A stretch of DNA of 64,000 nucleotides from NCBI RefSeq assembly GCF_031581025.1, contig NZ_JAVLCA010000005.1; one strand, written 5' to 3'. Below the pieces are notes generated by a model. That model ran no database searches, had not been told where the DNA came from, and saw nothing but the letters and a program-made list of their open reading frames with translations. Position 1 is the stretch's first letter. Each line of letters opens with the position of its first letter. Made by a program: the position numbers and the translations under genes. This document shows, one piece after another, positions 1 to 9,170 of this stretch. The DNA is from Salibaculum sp031581025 (GTDB lineage Bacteria > Pseudomonadota > Alphaproteobacteria > Rhodobacterales > Rhodobacteraceae).

Positions 1-38
1 AGTGTCACCTTGGGGCTTTCCCATAAATCAGGAATTGG

Positions 39-113
39 TGGCAGCCCGTAGGGGAATCGAACCCCTCTTTCCAGGTTGAAAACCTGGCGTCCTAACCGAT
101 AGACGAACGGGCC
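39..113 (-). tRNA. tRNA-Glu (anticodon TTC)
   Basis: Read on the minus strand this folds as a full cloverleaf. The acceptor arms are GGCCCGT and ACGGGCT, the anticodon stem CCAGG/CCTGG encloses a loop with anticodon TTC, and the T-loop contains GGTTCGATTCC. A CCA end appears to be encoded (complement of 39-41). It lies 67 bp downstream of recJ on the same strand, so it could be reached by readthrough from that operon. No clear terminator is visible between them. Confidence 0.95.
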
Positions 114-180
114 ACGTTTGCAGTGAGGCGGTGTTTAGAAAAACCCCCGAGGCGACGCAAGAGGATTCGTGCGCTTTTTT

Positions 181-1959
181 TCAATGGGCTGGCGCGGCAT
201 CCTCGAGGCGCAACTGCGGGCTGCGGCGGCCTTGCCAGGTGTTGATTTCCAGCCGCCCGGCAAGGTGGAAGCGCGCCCCGTCGTGGGATGTGAGCGCGGC
301 GCCCAGCGGCCCGTCCATGGCACCGAAGGCGATGGCCTCGACCTTTGCGCCCAGCCCGTCGCCGAAGGTCAACTTCAGGTGGCCGGTGCCCACCGGCTTG
401 GCAAAGAGGATCCGGCAATCGGCGAAGGCAAAGCGCGGCGCCGGCGCCCCCGCGCCGAAGGGGCCGGCCTGCTCGATCTGTTCGACCAGCTCGACCGTGG
501 CGGCCCCCGGCATCAGCAGCCCGTCGAGCGTGAGGTCCGCGGGGCCTAGCCGGTCGGCGCCCTGCCGGGCCAGCAGGTCGGACAGGCGTGACATGGCCAC
601 CTCCAGCTTGTCGCGGGCCAGGCTCAGCCCCGCGGCCATCTTGTGCCCGCCCCCCTTGAGGAGCAGCCCCTCGGCGGCCAGCCTCTGGATCGCCGCGCCC
701 AGATCGACACCGGTGACGGATCGGCCCGATCCCTTGCCCGCGTCGCCCTCCAGCCCGATGACGATGGCGGGGCGGTTGGTGCGTTCCTTGAGCCGCGAGG
801 CGACGATGCCCACCACGCCGGGGTGCCAGCCTTCGCCCGCCGCCCAGACCAGCGGCCCGTCCAGCCCGCGCGCCTCGGCCTGGGCCAGGGCGGCGGCGCG
901 GACCTGCTCCTCGATCTCGCGGCGTTCGGTGTTCAAGTCGTCCAGTCTCGTCGCCATGGCCTGTGCCTCGCGCGGGTCTGGCGTGGCCAGCAGCCGCGCG
1001 CCCAGGTCGGCCTTGCCGATCCGCCCGCCGGCGTTCACCCGTGGCCCCAGCAGGAAGCCCAGGTGATGACTGCTGGGCGCGCTGTCGAGCCGCGCGACAT
1101 CGGCCAGCGCGACCAGCCCGGGGCGCTGGCGCCGGGCCATGACCGTCAGCCCCTGGCGCACGAAGGCTCGGTTGACGCCCTGCAGGGGCGCCACGTCGGC
1201 CACGGTGGCCAGCGCCACCAGATCCAGCAGCGCCATGAGATCGGGGCCGCTCTGCTCGGCGGCGCGGCGCTGGCGGGTCACGTCGACCAGCAGCAGGAAG
1301 ACCACGGCGGCCGCGCAAAGGTGCCCCAGCCCGCCATCCTCGTCCTGCCGGTTGGGGTTCACCACGGCCAGCGCGGGGGGCGGGGTCTCGCCGCCCAGGT
1401 GATGATCGAGCACCAGCACATCCGCGCCCTCGGCCGCGGCGATGGCGTCATGGGACAGGGTGCCGCAATCGACGCAGATAATCAGGTCGTGGGCGCGGGC
1501 GAGCGCCCGCATGGCGGGCACGTTGGGGCCATAACCCTCGTCGATGCGGTCAGGCACATAGAGCGTCGCCCCAAGCCCGAGATCGCGCAGCCAGCACAGC
1601 AACAGCGCCGCCGACGCGCCGCCATCCACGTCGTAGTCGGCGAAGATGGCGATGCGCTCGCCCGTGTCGAGGGCCTGCACCAGCCGCGCCGCGGCCTTTT
1701 CCATGTCGCGCAGGCCGCGCGGATCAGGCAGCAGATCGCGCAACGTTGGGGCGAGAAAGGCCGCGGCCTCAGCCGCCGCTACCCCGCGTGCCACCAGGAT
1801 TCGGCACAGTGGCAGGGGCAGGGCGGTTTCCTGAGAAAGGCCCTGGGCGAGGCGGTCGGCCTCGACGCCCGGGCCGACCCAGCGCCGCCCGGTCAGCGAC
1901 GCCGTGACCCCGAGAAACGCCCCGGCCGAATCATCTGCAATATTTGGTGTCATGGTCAT
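181..1959 (-). CDS. recJ: Single-stranded-DNA-specific exonuclease RecJ
   Basis: RecJ is a 5'-3' single-strand DNA exonuclease used in recombination and mismatch repair. The 592-aa protein has the DHH phosphoesterase signatures: FADYDVDG near residue 106, VDCG near 163 and LDHH near 184. The DHHA1-type GGGHKMAAG motif follows near residue 430, and a C-terminal OB-like region ends in LRLEDAAP. These are the metal-binding motifs of the family and the length is normal. There are two possible starts, ATG at 1959 or ATG at 1953; the GGCGGG upstream is better spaced from 1953. It lies 34 bp downstream of a kinase gene, at the end of glmU-glmS-kinase-recJ. Confidence 0.96.
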   Translation of the reverse strand: MTMTPNIADDSAGAFLGVTASLTGRRWVGPGVEADRLAQGLSQETALPLPLCRILVARGVAAAEAAAFLAPTLRDLLPDPRGLRDMEKAAARLVQALDTGERIAIFADYDVDGGASAALLLCWLRDLGLGATLYVPDRIDEGYGPNVPAMRALARAHDLIICVDCGTLSHDAIAAAEGADVLVLDHHLGGETPPPALAVVNPNRQDEDGGLGHLCAAAVVFLLLVDVTRQRRAAEQSGPDLMALLDLVALATVADVAPLQGVNRAFVRQGLTVMARRQRPGLVALADVARLDSAPSSHHLGFLLGPRVNAGGRIGKADLGARLLATPDPREAQAMATRLDDLNTERREIEEQVRAAALAQAEARGLDGPLVWAAGEGWHPGVVGIVASRLKERTNRPAIVIGLEGDAGKGSGRSVTGVDLGAAIQRLAAEGLLLKGGGHKMAAGLSLARDKLEVAMSRLSDLLARQGADRLGPADLTLDGLLMPGAATVELVEQIEQAGPFGAGAPAPRFAFADCRILFAKPVGTGHLKLTFGDGLGAKVEAIAFGAMDGPLGAALTSHDGARFHLAGRLEINTWQGRRSPQLRLEDAAPAH

Positions 1960-1993
1960 TTCCCGCCACCATATGCGGTCAGGCCCCGAGTCG

Positions 1994-2647
1994 CTATGGC
2001 CCCTCGGCCAATGGGCCCTGCGGGGTCAGCACGATATCGGCGTGCAGGGCCTGGGCCACGACGGCCTCGGCATTGGGAATGTCGTTCGCCTCGGCGCGGC
2101 GGGTGGCGGCGACGCGGGTATGGCCAAGCTTGAGCCAGCGCTGGATCAGCCGCGCACGCAGGTCTTCCAGGGGCACGTCCAGCCGCACCGAAAGCGACCA
2201 GATCGGCGCGAGGTTGAACCAGGGGGCGGCGTCGAACAGCAGATAATTGCCCTCGACCAGAACCACCTCGGCCTCGGCGGGGATGACCTGGGCGCCGGCG
2301 ATGGCCAGGTCCCGGTTGCGGTCGAAGACCGGGGCGATGACTTCGGTGCGCTCGCGCAGGCGCTGCACAAGGTGCAGGAACCCGGCGCTGTCGAAGGTCT
2401 CGGGCGCGCCCTTGCGCCCCAGCAGGCCCCGCTCGCTCAGCACCGCGTTGTCGAGGTGGAAGCCGTCCATGGGCACCACCCGCGTGGCGCATTTCTGCGC
2501 ATTCAGCCGCCGGGCCAGTTCCTCGGCCAGGGTGGACTTGCCGCTGCCCGGCGCCCCGGCGATGGCCACCAGCAGGCGGCGGCCGTCGCCGCGCATGGCA
2601 TGGACGCGCTCGGCCAGCAGGTTGATCTGGGGGGTCAGGTCGGGCAT
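1994..2647 (-). CDS. P-loop nucleoside/nucleotide kinase family protein
   Basis: 217-aa soluble protein with a Walker A motif, GAPGSGKST, at residues 31-39. A DGFHLDN motif follows, and then a Walker-B-like VVLVEGNYLL. This is the layout of the uridine kinase/PRK/pantothenate kinase group, where the GFH segment contributes to substrate binding. The exact substrate is not evident; sugar, nucleoside or pantothenate kinases are all possible. The ATG at 2647 starts 4 bp after the glmS stop, so co-translation with glmS is likely. The frame stays open further upstream into glmS, but only this start places the P-loop at a normal distance. Confidence 0.85.
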   Translation of the reverse strand: MPDLTPQINLLAERVHAMRGDGRRLLVAIAGAPGSGKSTLAEELARRLNAQKCATRVVPMDGFHLDNAVLSERGLLGRKGAPETFDSAGFLHLVQRLRERTEVIAPVFDRNRDLAIAGAQVIPAEAEVVLVEGNYLLFDAAPWFNLAPIWSLSVRLDVPLEDLRARLIQRWLKLGHTRVAATRRAEANDIPNAEAVVAQALHADIVLTPQGPLAEGP

Positions 2648-2651
2648 GGCA

Positions 2652-4469
2652 TCATTCCACGGTAACGGATTTGGCGAGGTTGCGCGGCTGGTCCACGTCG
2701 GTGCCGCGCGCCACGGCGGTGAAATAGGCCAGTTGCTGGGCCGGCACCGCATAGAGGATGGGCGCGATCAGGGACTCCGCGGCGGGCAGGATCAGGGTAT
2801 CCCAGACCCCGTCGCCGGCGATCTCGGCGCCCTCGCGGTCGGTGATCAACAGCACCTTGCCGCCGCGGGCCATGACCTCCTGCATGTTGGAGATGGTCTT
2901 GTCGAAAAGCGCGTCGCGGGGCGCCATGACGATGACGGGCACAGTCTTGTCCACCAGCGCGATGGGGCCGTGCTTGAGTTCGCCTGATGCATAAGCTTCG
3001 GCATGTATGTAGCTGATTTCCTTAAGCTTCAACGCGCCTTCCTGGGCCAGGGCATACATCGGCCCGCGCCCAAGGAACAGGATGTCGCGTGCCTCGGCCA
3101 GTTGGCGGGCCAGGTGCTGCGTCTTCTCTTCCTGGCCCAGGGCGATGTTCATCAGCCCCGGCAGCCCGCGCAGGTCGGCGATCCGCGCCGCCAGCCCGGC
3201 CGTGTCGAAGCGCCCCTTGTCCTGCGCCGCCTTGAGGGCCAGCGCGGCGAGCACCGTCAGCTGGCAGGTGAAGGCCTTGGTCGAGGCGACGCCGATCTCG
3301 GCCCCGGCCAGGATCGGCAGGGCCAGGTCGCTTTCCCGGGCGATCGAGCTTTCGGCGACATTCACGATCGAGACGATGCGGTCGGCCTTGCCCGCGCAAT
3401 AGCGCAGCGCGGCGAGGGTATCGGCGGTCTCGCCCGACTGGCTGACGAAAAGCGCCACGGTCCCGGCGCCGACGGGCGGCTCGCGATAGCGGAACTCCGA
3501 GGCCACGTCGACCTCGACCGGGATGCCGGCCAGTTGCTCGACCCAGTATTTGGCCGTCAGGCAGGCCAGGTAGGCGGTGCCGCAGGCGACCATGGTCAGA
3601 CGTTGGACGCCGGTGAAATCGAGGCCCGGCTCGGGCAGGGTGATGGCGTCGTCGTCTAGGTAATAGTTCAGCGCCGAGGTCAGTACGGTGGGCTGCTCGG
3701 CGATTTCCTTGGCCATGAAGTGCCTGTGCCCGCCCTTGTCGACCAGCGCGGCATCGCGCTGGATCGTCTTGACGGGGCGGTTGGCCAGGTGTCCGGCGCT
3801 GTCGCGCACCTCCAGACTGTCGCGGGTGAGAACCGCGAGGTCGCCTTCTTCGAGATAGGTGATCCGGTCGGTCATGGGCGCCAGGGCAATGGCGTCGGAG
3901 CCCACGAACATCTCGCCCTCGCCGTGGCCGATGGCCAGCGGGCTGCCCTTGCGCGCGGCGATCAGCAAATCCTCGTCCCTCTCGAAGAGAAAGCACAGCG
4001 CATAGGCGCCTTCCAGCCGTGCGATCGTGGCCTCGGCGGCGGCGCGCGGGTCCATCCCCTGATCAAGGTGGTGCCGGGTCAGCAGCGCCACCGTCTCAGT
4101 GTCGGTCTCGGTCTCGTGGTCGATGCCGATCCCGCCCAGCTCGCTGCGCAGGGTGCGGAAATTCTCGATGATGCCATTGTGGACCACAGCGACACGCCCG
4201 GCGCCATGGGGGTGGGTGTTGGTCAGGGTTGGGGCGCCATGGGTGGCCCAGCGGGTATGGCCGATCCCGGATTTGCCGGTGAGCGGATCATGCACCAGCA
4301 GGTCTTGCAGGTTGACCAGCTTGCCCACGGCCCGGCGCCGGTCTAGCGTGCCGCGATCCACGGTCGCGATCCCGGCGCTGTCATAGCCGCGGTATTCCAG
4401 CCGCTGGAGGGCGTCCACGAGGATCGGTGCCGCTTCGTGCTTGCCCAGCACACCTACAATTCCACACAT
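2652..4469 (-). CDS. glmS: Glutamine--fructose-6-phosphate aminotransferase (isomerizing)
   Basis: GlmS makes glucosamine-6-phosphate from fructose-6-phosphate and glutamine, the first step towards UDP-GlcNAc for peptidoglycan and lipid A. The 605-aa protein begins MCGIVG, so Cys2 is the N-terminal nucleophile of the class II glutaminase domain (about 1-240). Two SIS domains follow: FVSQSGETADTL lies in the first and a KEISYIHAEAYASGELKHG segment in the second. The C-terminus DQPRNLAKSVTVE is characteristic of the family. Its ATG overlaps the glmU stop by one base (TAATG), so the two UDP-GlcNAc pathway genes are translationally coupled. Confidence 0.98.
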   Translation of the reverse strand: MCGIVGVLGKHEAAPILVDALQRLEYRGYDSAGIATVDRGTLDRRRAVGKLVNLQDLLVHDPLTGKSGIGHTRWATHGAPTLTNTHPHGAGRVAVVHNGIIENFRTLRSELGGIGIDHETETDTETVALLTRHHLDQGMDPRAAAEATIARLEGAYALCFLFERDEDLLIAARKGSPLAIGHGEGEMFVGSDAIALAPMTDRITYLEEGDLAVLTRDSLEVRDSAGHLANRPVKTIQRDAALVDKGGHRHFMAKEIAEQPTVLTSALNYYLDDDAITLPEPGLDFTGVQRLTMVACGTAYLACLTAKYWVEQLAGIPVEVDVASEFRYREPPVGAGTVALFVSQSGETADTLAALRYCAGKADRIVSIVNVAESSIARESDLALPILAGAEIGVASTKAFTCQLTVLAALALKAAQDKGRFDTAGLAARIADLRGLPGLMNIALGQEEKTQHLARQLAEARDILFLGRGPMYALAQEGALKLKEISYIHAEAYASGELKHGPIALVDKTVPVIVMAPRDALFDKTISNMQEVMARGGKVLLITDREGAEIAGDGVWDTLILPAAESLIAPILYAVPAQQLAYFTAVARGTDVDQPRNLAKSVTVE

Positions 4470-5824
4470 TATTCGTGATCCCTATCGCGTTTGGCCTTTT
4501 GGGCCTTTAACTTTTCGAACATCCGGCGCGCGAGGCCCGGTTTGTTGACCTGCCGTGCGCGGCCCAGGGCCAGCGCCCCCTCGGGCACATCCTGGGTGAC
4601 CACCGTGCCGGAGGCGGTCATGGACTCGTCGCCCAGCGTGACCGGCGCGACCAGCATGGTGTCCGAGCCGAGGAAGACGTTGCGCCCCACGGTCGTGCGG
4701 TGCTTGAAGACCCCGTCGTAATTGCAGGTCACCGTGCCCGCGCCGACGTTGGTGTTCTCGCCCAGGTCGGCATCACCGATGTAGGAAAGGTGGTTCACCT
4801 TGGCGCCGGCATGGATTTGCGCATTCTTGATCTCGACGAAATTGCCGATGCGGGTGTCCTCGGCCAGTTCCGCCCCGGGGCGCAGCCTTGCATAGGGGCC
4901 GACCACCGCGCCACGGGCGACATGGCAGCCTTCCAGGTGGCTGAAGGCGCGGATACTGGCGCCGTTCTCGATGGTCACGTTGGGGCCGAAGACCACGTTG
5001 GGTTCGATCACGGTGTCGGGGCCGATCAGGGTGTCAAAGCTCAGGTGCACGGTCTCGGGGGCCAGCAGGGTCGCGCCCGCCTCGATCAGGTCGGCACGGG
5101 CCCGGTCCTGGTAGATGGCATTGGCGCGGACCAGCGCGGCGCGGGAATCGACGCCCAGGGTCTCGGCCTCGTCGCAGGTCACGACTGTTGCCGCCAGCCC
5201 GCGCGCCCGCGCCAGCCCGACCACGTCGGTCAGGTAGTATTCGCCGCTGGCATTGTCGTTTCCGACCGCCTCGAGCAGCGAGAACAGCCGGCCCGCATTG
5301 GCGGCAATGACCCCGGAGTTGCACAGGGTGATGGCCCTGTCCTGCGCGTCTGCGTCCTTGAATTCGACAATTGCCTCAAGGGATTGGCCGGACATCTTCA
5401 AGCGGCCATAGCGGCCTGCATCGGCGGCCTCGAAGCCCAGGACGACCAGATCATGGGTGGCACGGGCCGCCTGCATGGCGGCTAGCGTCTCGGGCTGGAT
5501 GAAGGGGGTGTCGCCATAAAGCACGATCACGTCGCCCTCGAAATCCGCCAGGGCCGCGCGGCACTGATCGACGGCGTGGCCGGTGCCCAGCTGCTCGTCC
5601 TGATGGGCCAGTTCCACCGCCGGGTCCCAGGCGCGGGCGGCTGCCGCGACGGCCTCGGCGCCATGGCCGGTGACGACGATGGTGCGCGCGGGGTCGATCG
5701 CCGCGCCCGCGCGCAGGGCATGGACCAGCATCGGCGCACCGGCGACTTCGTGCAGGACCTTGGGAAGGTCCGATTTCATCCGCGTGCCCTTGCCCGCGGC
5801 CAGAACAACCAGTGCCGTCGCCAT
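4469..5824 (-). CDS. glmU: Bifunctional GlcNAc-1-P uridyltransferase / GlcN-1-P acetyltransferase
   Basis: GlmU acetylates glucosamine-1-phosphate and then adds UMP to form UDP-GlcNAc. The 451-aa protein has an N-terminal pyrophosphorylase motif (LAAGKGTRM followed by LPKVLHEV) and a C-terminal left-handed beta-helix acetyltransferase. Helix landmarks include PYARLRPGAEL, IGNFVEIKNA, KVNHLSYIGDA and VGAGTVTCNYDG; the His and Tyr of these blocks line the active site in the family. ATG at 5824 is preferred to the in-frame GTG at 5833 because an AGAGG sits at good spacing before it. It is the first gene of the operon with glmS. Confidence 0.97.
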   Translation of the reverse strand: MATALVVLAAGKGTRMKSDLPKVLHEVAGAPMLVHALRAGAAIDPARTIVVTGHGAEAVAAAARAWDPAVELAHQDEQLGTGHAVDQCRAALADFEGDVIVLYGDTPFIQPETLAAMQAARATHDLVVLGFEAADAGRYGRLKMSGQSLEAIVEFKDADAQDRAITLCNSGVIAANAGRLFSLLEAVGNDNASGEYYLTDVVGLARARGLAATVVTCDEAETLGVDSRAALVRANAIYQDRARADLIEAGATLLAPETVHLSFDTLIGPDTVIEPNVVFGPNVTIENGASIRAFSHLEGCHVARGAVVGPYARLRPGAELAEDTRIGNFVEIKNAQIHAGAKVNHLSYIGDADLGENTNVGAGTVTCNYDGVFKHRTTVGRNVFLGSDTMLVAPVTLGDESMTASGTVVTQDVPEGALALGRARQVNKPGLARRMFEKLKAQKAKRDRDHE

Positions 5825-5942
5825 GCTGCCCACCTCTTTGACCTCAGGCCCCTTCTACCGGCCACAGTCAGCTTGGCAAGCCGGGGGGCTTCACATCGGG
5901 TGTCGGCAGGTTACAGAGGGCGAAACCCTGCCGGAGCCGCCC

Positions 5943-6608
5943 ATGACCCGCACAGTGATATTCGACCTCGACGGCACCCTGGCCGACACCAGCGGCGACA
6001 TGGTGGCCGCGGCCAATGCCTGTTTCCGCGATCTCGGTCTGGGCGATCCGCTGGACCCGGTGGCGGATGCCGCCACGGCGATGCGCGGCGGGCGGGCCAT
6101 GCTGGCGCTGGGGTTCACCCGCAGCGGCGGCCACGACCCCGAGGCGGTCGACCAACAGTATCCGCGCTTTCTGGCCCATTACGGCGCGGCGCTGGACGTG
6201 CACTCGCGGCTGTTCCCCGGCGTGGCCGGGGCCGTCGAGGCGCTGCGCGGTGCCGATTACCGGGTGGGGGTCTGCACAAACAAGCCCGAGGCCCTGGCCG
6301 ACCGGCTGCTGACAAGCCTGCGCGTGCGGCACCTGTTCGCCTCGCTCGTCGGGGCCGATACGCTGGCCACGCGCAAACCCGATGCGGCCCCCTACTTGGC
6401 GGCCGTGCAACGGGCCGGGGGCCAGCCCGCGCGCTCGGTCCTGATCGGGGATACGCTGACCGACCGCGAGACGGCCCGCGCGGCCGGGGTGCCGGTGATC
6501 CTCGTGACCTTCGGCCCCCATGGCGAGTCGGTGCGCGGGATGGGCGCGCAGGGGCTGATCGATGGGTACGACGCGCTCGGGGGCGAGGTGCTGCGGTTGA
6601 TCGGGTGA
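5943..6608 (+). CDS. gph: HAD-family phosphoglycolate phosphatase
   Basis: 221-aa HAD hydrolase. The nucleophile motif is FDLDGTLADTS (Asp8 and Asp10), motif II is around VGVCTNKP, and the acidic motif III/IV is LIGDTLTDRETA. These, with a cap region around 20-90, match phosphoglycolate phosphatases, which dephosphorylate 2-phosphoglycolate formed by oxidation reactions or DNA-end repair. HAD substrate assignments from motifs alone are uncertain. The gene diverges from glmU across 118 bp that would hold both promoters. Confidence 0.85.
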   Translation: MTRTVIFDLDGTLADTSGDMVAAANACFRDLGLGDPLDPVADAATAMRGGRAMLALGFTRSGGHDPEAVDQQYPRFLAHYGAALDVHSRLFPGVAGAVEALRGADYRVGVCTNKPEALADRLLTSLRVRHLFASLVGADTLATRKPDAAPYLAAVQRAGGQPARSVLIGDTLTDRETARAAGVPVILVTFGPHGESVRGMGAQGLIDGYDALGGEVLRLIG

Positions 6609-6735
6609 TCTGTTGTCCGCCCTGCGGGCCGCGCCGGTTGACCTGGGCACGCCGCTGCGAAAAACGGCTTGGCGGCTGGACCTCATGCGGCGCAGGATTA
6701 GGTGGATTATCGGTCAAGAGGGAGAGTTGAGACCC

Positions 6736-7008
6736 ATGAATCAAGAGATCAGCCGACAAGAGTGGCAGGCCGCCGAAAAGGCGCGTCAAAAAGAGGTCTT
6801 CGAGCGCGCGATGTCCGAGCGTGCGCGGACCGAGCGCAAGCGCGAGGCCTCGGGCCAAGCCATCATGGCCGGGGCCTATTCGCTATATCCCGCCAGCCAG
6901 GGCAAGGGCGTCATGGGGCGCATGGTCGCCTGGGCGCAGGTCGGCTGCGTCGCCTTTGCGGGCTTCGCGCCGAATTACCTGGCGTGGCGCCTGCTGCTGT
7001 CGGGCTGA
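6736..7008 (+). CDS. Small protein with charged helix and C-terminal membrane segment
   Basis: 90-aa protein of unknown function. Residues 1-45 are rich in Glu, Arg, Lys and Gln and probably form a long amphipathic helix. The last third (VAWAQVGCVAFAGFAPNYLAWRLLL) is hydrophobic enough for one membrane span. The ATG at 6736 follows a purine-rich GGGAGAG. The frame extends upstream to 6613, but that part has atypical composition. No family was recognised. It stands alone between gph and the aminotransferase gene. Confidence 0.6.
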   Translation: MNQEISRQEWQAAEKARQKEVFERAMSERARTERKREASGQAIMAGAYSLYPASQGKGVMGRMVAWAQVGCVAFAGFAPNYLAWRLLLSG

Positions 7009-7069
7009 GTCGGGACAGGGCGGTCTTGGCTTTCCACAGTCGTTGCGATTTGCTAGCGCCGGCGACGGA

Positions 7070-7095
7070 GCCGTGACGCGCCTGCCCGTCACGGC
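7070..7095. repeat. Perfect 9-bp inverted repeat upstream of the aminotransferase gene
   Basis: GCCGTGACG and its exact complement CGTCACGGC are separated by 8 bases. It lies 37 bp before the aminotransferase ATG and 60 bp after the preceding gene. There is no U-tract, so an operator or mRNA 5' hairpin is as likely as a terminator. Confidence 0.5.
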
Positions 7096-7131
7096 AAACG
7101 CGCGCACAGCGCGCTGGCGTGGAAAGGCGAC

Positions 7132-8337
7132 ATGGAAGAAGTCTTCGAAGGCACCTTCACCCAGCAAGAGCCGATCCCCGAGGCGGGGATCGCCGCCGCT
7201 GTCGAGGTCATGCGCCACGGGCGTCTGCACCGCTATAACACCACGCCGGGCGAGGTGGCCGAGGTCGCCCTGCTGGAAGAGGAATTCGCCGCCTCGGTCG
7301 GTGCGGACTTCTGCCTGGCCGTCGCCTCGGGAGGCTACGCGCTGGCCACGGCCCTGCGGGCCTGCGGGGTCGGGCCGGGCGACAGGGTTTTGACCAATGC
7401 CTTCACGCTGGCCCCGGTGCCCGGGGCCATCGCCAGTGTCGGCGCGCAGCCGGTTTTCGTGGGCGTCACCGAGGGGCTGGTCATCGACCTTGACGACCTC
7501 GCGACCAAGGCCGGTCAGGCGGATGTGCTGATGCTGTCGCACATGCGCGGGCATATCTGCGACATGGACCGGCTGGTGGCCCTGTGCGCGGCCCATGGCC
7601 TGACCCTGATCGAGGATTGCGCGCATACCATGGGGGCGTCGTGGAATGGCCGGCCCACAGGCCGCTGGGGGCGCATGGGCTGCTTCTCGACACAGACCTA
7701 CAAGCACATCAACTCGGGCGAAGGCGGGCTGCTGGTCTCGGATGATGCCGAGGCCATGGCCCGGGCGATCCTGCTGTCGGGGTCCTACATGCTGTTCGAG
7801 CGGCACCGCGCGGCCCCGCCCGCCGCGGCCTTCGCGCAGATCAAGTATGACACGCCCAATGTCTCGGGCCGGATGGACAACCTGCGCGCGGCGATCCTGC
7901 GCCCGCAACTGGCCGATCTGCAGCGGCAATGCGCCCGCTGGAACGCGCTTTATGCGGTGCTGGACGCGGGCCTGGCCGAAACCCCCGGCCTGACCCGGAT
8001 CGACCGGCCCGGGGCCGAGCACTTCGTCGCCTCGTCCTACCAGGCCCTGTTGCTGGACTGGCCGGGGGCCGCCATCGAAGAGGTTCTGGCCCGCTGTGCC
8101 CGCCGCGGGGTGGAACTCAAGTGGTTCGGGGCCGCCGAACCCCATGGCTTTACCAGCCGCTACGACAGCTGGCGCTATGCCCCCGCCGAGCCCATGCCGC
8201 AAAGCGACCGGGTGCTGCGCGGCATCCTGGACATGCGCCTGCCGTTGACCTTCACCCTCGACGACTGCGCCCAGATCGCCCGGATCATCCGCGCCGAGGT
8301 GGGCGCTGTCTGGCAACGTGGCGTCGCCGCCCAGTGA
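7132..8337 (+). CDS. DegT/DnrJ/EryC1/StrS-family PLP aminotransferase
   Basis: 401-aa fold-type I PLP enzyme of the sugar-nucleotide aminotransferase group. The Asp that contacts the pyridine nitrogen is in LIEDCAH (161-165). The PLP lysine is Lys191 in TYKHINSGEGG, the hallmark of this family. Such enzymes usually aminate a nucleotide-linked keto-sugar for surface polysaccharide or antibiotic sugars. No glycosyltransferase or nucleotide-sugar gene is adjacent, so the substrate cannot be inferred from context. Its stop overlaps the next gene's GTG start. Confidence 0.88.
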   Translation: MEEVFEGTFTQQEPIPEAGIAAAVEVMRHGRLHRYNTTPGEVAEVALLEEEFAASVGADFCLAVASGGYALATALRACGVGPGDRVLTNAFTLAPVPGAIASVGAQPVFVGVTEGLVIDLDDLATKAGQADVLMLSHMRGHICDMDRLVALCAAHGLTLIEDCAHTMGASWNGRPTGRWGRMGCFSTQTYKHINSGEGGLLVSDDAEAMARAILLSGSYMLFERHRAAPPAAAFAQIKYDTPNVSGRMDNLRAAILRPQLADLQRQCARWNALYAVLDAGLAETPGLTRIDRPGAEHFVASSYQALLLDWPGAAIEEVLARCARRGVELKWFGAAEPHGFTSRYDSWRYAPAEPMPQSDRVLRGILDMRLPLTFTLDDCAQIARIIRAEVGAVWQRGVAAQ

Positions 8338-8738
8338 CAGGGGCCGAGGCCCAGGTGGCGCTGCGCCGGGCGCTGGCACGGCTGGGGCAGCCCGATCCCG
8401 GGATATCGGTTCCCGATCCGCTGGAGGCCCCCGAGGACTGGCTCTTCGAGACGCTCTGCGCGCTTACCCGGACCATGGCGCAGGAGGCCGAGGCCACGAC
8501 GCGGCAGACCTGGCCCCGCCGCTTCGGGAAACACCGCCCCACCATCGACGACGACTACAGCCGCCGGACCTGGATCGAGGCGCACGAACGGCTCATGGCC
8601 CATCTGCGCCAGGACTGGGGCGCGCGGCTGCATCACCACTACAAGGAGATGCTGGCGCGCTACCCGCTGACGCCACAGGAACGCGCCAATGCCCGGCGCC
8701 TTGGTCTGTCGACCTTCGGCCTGACGGCAGATGATTGA
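8334..8738 (+). CDS. Conserved-looking hypothetical protein translationally coupled to the aminotransferase
   Basis: 134-aa protein beginning at GTG 8334, which overlaps the aminotransferase stop (GTGA). The frame has the strong GC-rich third-position bias of real genes here. It is soluble and mostly helical, with many Trp, Arg and His residues. The middle contains RFGKHRPTIDDDYSRRTW and the end YPLTPQERANARRLGL. No domain was recognised. Overlap implies joint expression with the aminotransferase and a possible role in the same modification. Confidence 0.65.
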   Translation: MTGAEAQVALRRALARLGQPDPGISVPDPLEAPEDWLFETLCALTRTMAQEAEATTRQTWPRRFGKHRPTIDDDYSRRTWIEAHERLMAHLRQDWGARLHHHYKEMLARYPLTPQERANARRLGLSTFGLTADD

Positions 8739-8857
8739 CGCCGATCCCGCATCGGCGTTGAAATGACCGGATGTTCAAGAAAACCCGCAGCGCGCGAGGC
8801 CCCGGCATGTTCACCGCATCACGTGACTTCGACCCGGGCGAGGATGTGGGCGCGCGG

Positions 8858-9150
8858 ACCACGGCCGAGGCCGGGGCGACCCTTCCCAACCCCAAAGACC
8901 TCTTACCTGACCATACCCATTCCGGCGCATCGTCTACGCCCAGCCGAAGATGAGCGCCGCGGGCCTCCCTCAGATCGCCGCCGTCAAGGGCAGTAACACT
9001 GCCGGCGGGGCCGATGTGTCCGCCCTGGCCGATGTCTCGATTATCGTGCACGATCAGAGCACCGTCTCCCTGGCAGGGCCGTCGCGGCTGCGACGGGCGG
9101 TGCGCAACCTAGGGCCGACGGGCGGCCGCGCCGGCGTGGTCCGGATGTAG
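8858..9150 (+). pseudogene. Decayed remnant of a biotin-dependent acyl-CoA carboxylase carboxyltransferase (MccB-like)
   Basis: Two adjacent reading frames together resemble an internal stretch of the methylcrotonyl/propionyl-CoA carboxylase beta subunit. In one frame GATLPNPKDLLPDHTH (about 8870-8920) matches the family pattern GANLPNQDEVFPDREHF. The match then jumps one frame near 8920: FRRIVYAQPKMSAAGLPQIA, then KGSNTAGGADVSALAD and VSLAGP, against the family [39 protein letters not shown]. Family residues such as the Cys and Tyr of the GSCTAGGAY loop are changed. Only about 90 of roughly 530 residues remain, ending at TAG 9148-9150. I infer an old relic; no intact copy is present. Confidence 0.75.
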
Positions 9151-9170
9151 TGGTCCTGCGGCGCAATCTC

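Noticed and set aside
8593..9051. Minus-strand 152-codon frame over the relic region
   Set aside because: The carboxyltransferase-like blocks are on the plus strand; the minus frame has no recognisable motif.
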